NCBI RefSeq assembly: GCF_031755915.1
Contig: NC_083388.1
Location: forward strand, 4,037,501 to 4,101,500
Length of the DNA stretch: 64,000 bases
Origin: Ziziphus jujuba
Lineage: Eukaryota; Streptophyta; Magnoliopsida; Rosales; Rhamnaceae
Reading direction: 5' to 3'
The stretch's first letter is position 1. Every line of letters starts with the position of its first letter. Under the pieces are notes generated by a model. That model worked only from the letters and a program-made list of their open reading frames with translations, ran no database searches and was not told the origin of the DNA. Below, one piece after another: positions 61,238-64,000 of the stretch. A program made the position numbers and the translations under genes.

Positions 61238-63935
61238 CTACTGTGCAATACCTCCATGCGAGGTCTTTTGTGCTTTCAATGCAATCTTCTTACCATAATC
61301 ATGTTTTGTGAAGGCTTCAACGGCAACATCTTGATAGTACTTTGCAATCCATGCTTCAATTATCTTCACTATAGTCTCGCGCTGCTTGACTAACCATTCT
61401 GGATCGCTTTCCTTTTTTCCCTCAATATCCAAACAGTGTGATCCTGCAACAACAATATACATATATATGAACTATTTTTATTTTGTTGGATTCTAATAAA
61501 GTCAACAATACACAATAATATGTTGGTAGGACATTTAAATTCTTCTTTTAGCTCCTATCAACATTGATGGGATAAATTTGTTTTCCAATATAAGCTGGGC
61601 AACATCTCAAAGTATAAAATTACTAATATTTAAATTGACAGTAAGAAATAAGAAATAATATTTATATCTCTATATATAAATATAAATTTAATATAAATTG
61701 AGTCTTAATTCCAATGCTTTATTATCCCTTATGGAACAAACAGTAAATCTACATCCTTTTCAGATGGATTGTTTTGGGTTCCATTTTTTTCATTCAAAGA
61801 ATTGAAGTTTTTCTCCTTTTTTTTTATTTTTTTTATTTTTTTTTAAAGGTCTTTCCCGTGAAATATTCATTAATTAAGTTATAATTCATATGGGCAATCT
61901 TTTTCCACATGCGATATGATAATGAGTATGGCGATATCCATAATTTTTTTCTGTTTAATTAAGTATTTAATTTGTTTATGATAAGATATTGAAATGAGTG
62001 AATTAGTTTTTTTTTTATCACCCACCGTTGGCTGTATGAATGGCTAAAATGCTGTCTGATATGCTTTCCAATACACTGTGTAGAGCAAGAGATTGAAAAA
62101 AAAAAAAAAAATTAGTTGATCGACCAAATTAAATTTAAATAGAATTAAAAGTCTTTTAGGAAATTAAAAGGCACTTAAAATTTCATTTGCTGAAATTAAT
62201 TTATTTACATACCCGCCGATACTATAAGGGTCTTTTAGCCCATTGGAGAAAATGATATTGCTACCAAAGTTTTTGAGAACCAGTTTCATATCCTGAAATT
62301 TGTTAAATTAATATATCAGAAGCTAAGATAATACGAATTAAATTAATTAATTAAATGGTAAAAAAATTTTTTACCCCGTTCTTGCGTGAAAAAAAATATG
62401 ATACAGATTTAGATAAAAAGAAAACATACGTACATAGAGTCCATAATAAAGAGGGACCCAGTTTGGTCGAGGGAGGACTCCATAAGTGGCATTGCAGTTT
62501 TTGATGAAGACCGTTAGATTAAAAGGTCGTTCAGGTTCAAACATGGTAGCATTGCTCCGGTACATAGGCATCACCATTTCGCTGCATTTCTGTATATATT
62601 CATAACACATCTAAACCAATTAATCTTTATATATATTTCTTTATAAATTAATTAACTTGTGTTATAATTGTATTAGATAGCATGCCCAATATACAAATAC
62701 TTAATTTAATTACGTTTGTGGACGAGCTTCCCCACCAAGAGATGGGCAACAAACATCCATTCTATTCAATCAATATAATCGCATGTTAATTATTAATAAT
62801 TATGCACAATTAGATAGTTGTTACCCATGAAAAGGTAGTACACATCACTATAATAGCAAAATTGAATGGTGAAAAACATGATCATGTAATACTAAATGGT
62901 AAAAGTTACAAATTTTATAATTAAAATTTAATAAAATTTTTAGTTAAATTGTCATGTAAATTTGTTGTCTCAATATATCTTTTTATTATAATCTAGTACA
63001 TATATAATACCTGCCATCCCCAACCTGAGAGAGGTACCGAAAGTAGAGAAGTATTAAAGTTGTTCGGTTCATTGATATAGCAATCCTTTTGTCCAACATA
63101 AGCAACAACACTTGCAAATATTCTATCAAGTGTGTCGCTTCCAATTGGAGCTCCATCAATGGCACGGCACAGCTTTGTAACAGGATAATCTGGTTTTTAA
63201 TGGCGGATTTAGAAAACTTTATCCAAAAGTATACCTTTAGATATCAATGATAAACATAATATATAACTATTCATAACCTATGGAACTAGTAACGAAAAAC
63301 TTCTTTGTTTGTATTATTTTACATATCCATAATTTACTTCGTGAAATTTTCATTTTAACTAATTTATTTATTTTTTTAAATTTGAAGTTTATTAACCTAG
63401 GTGTCTCAAATTTAACAGGTAATAAATTTAATATTAAAGAATCTAATTAATTATAATTTGTTAGCTATAATTTTAATTCCAACTAATAAAAATAGAAAAT
63501 AAAAACTAACTAAAATAATGAAATTTAATAAAATAAAAATTCTATTAAAGGTAGGGAATTACTAATATCAATGTTAAAAGTTAGGATAGAAAATTGTAGG
63601 AAATACTTAAATAATCAACACTTAGATATTTACATGTTAAAAATATTTATACTACTTTTATTAGAGATTATGTGGGCTATTAGATTACGCTTTAAAAAAA
63701 AAAAAATGTCAAAATTGAAGCAGAAATTTACAATTTAAAAAGGGCACAACTTCATTTTATAGGATAAAAGTGTAAATTAATTACATATACAAATTTAAAA
63801 AGAATAAAATTGAGGGAGCACATGCACTCCTGGGCCTCACCTTCATCCTGCTTTGCTGGTGGACTATTGTATTGGGCTGTTGTAAAATACATTGAGTCCA
63901 AATAGTTTTTAAGTTCCCACGAAGCCTTCAATTCA
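61238..63935 (-). CDS. Lysosomal Pro-X carboxypeptidase (S28), 3' part, runs off the window
   Basis: Serine carboxypeptidase of family S28, which removes C-terminal residues after proline in vacuole/lysosome or wall. Exons seen (minus): 63935-63841, 63189-63011, 62589-62434, 62292-62213, 62075-62026, 61443-61238 (stop at 61238-61240). All junctions are GT-AG and frames join. Visible blocks: [63 protein letters not shown], the catalytic-Asp region [29 protein letters not shown] with the catalytic His, and [20 protein letters not shown]. The catalytic Ser and signal peptide would be upstream, beyond 64000. The last exon ends KTSHGGIAQ, an ordinary length for the family. No inactivating change was seen in the part present. 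Confidence 0.88.
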
Positions 63936-64000
63936 CTAAAAGAAATACAACAAAACTAATAAAAATAAAAATTGAATTTAAAGGGAGGTTTACGTAATTT

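Overview
The window is nuclear DNA of a eudicot plant. It is AT-rich, its genes carry many GT-AG introns, and it holds plant-type transposons and plant gene families (AGO5-like Argonaute, ATP10, SLC37-type phosphate transporter, S28 carboxypeptidase, F-box). The species cannot be fixed from the sequence; a woody rosid is only a guess. Nothing bacterial or organellar was seen, and no tRNA, rRNA or CRISPR.

Layout. 1-7488 is the left copy of a large direct duplication. 8891-10532 is a broken 3' half of an aspartyl-protease gene. 11608-17085 (minus) is an apparently complete 22-exon Argonaute gene of the AGO5 type (950 aa, DEDH tetrad kept). 17358-29590 is the right copy of the duplication. It is enlarged by an 806-bp gene-capturing element holding a piece of plastid-division FtsZ1 and by a 3.0-kb solo LTR with a 5-bp target duplication. 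29542-32155 (minus) is an intact 7-exon gene for the mitochondrial ATP synthase assembly factor ATP10. The left copy ends inside a relic of the last exon of this gene.

32483-43644 is an 11.2-kb Mutator-like element (MULE) with 82-bp terminal inverted repeats and a perfect 9-bp target duplication. It carries an intact DUF1985/ULP-like cysteine protease gene (842 aa), a roughly 2.6-kb palindromic array of 254-bp units, an internal third copy of the element end, and a complete two-exon SLC37-like (glycerol-3-phosphate transporter) gene. No transposase was seen.

43954-51655 is an F-box pseudogene split by a decayed Ty1/copia retrotransposon (44730-51293). 53880-59660 is a threefold tandem duplication (about 1.9 kb each) of an unrecognised, decaying minus-strand gene. 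60140-61070 holds shuffled fragments of ATP10. 61238 to the right edge is the 3' part of a minus-strand lysosomal Pro-X carboxypeptidase (S28) gene.

The likely functional host genes are AGO5-like, ATP10, the SLC37-like transporter and the S28 peptidase. They do not form a pathway. The main story is genome turnover: segmental duplication, gene capture by two transposon types, retroelement decay and local pseudogene formation.
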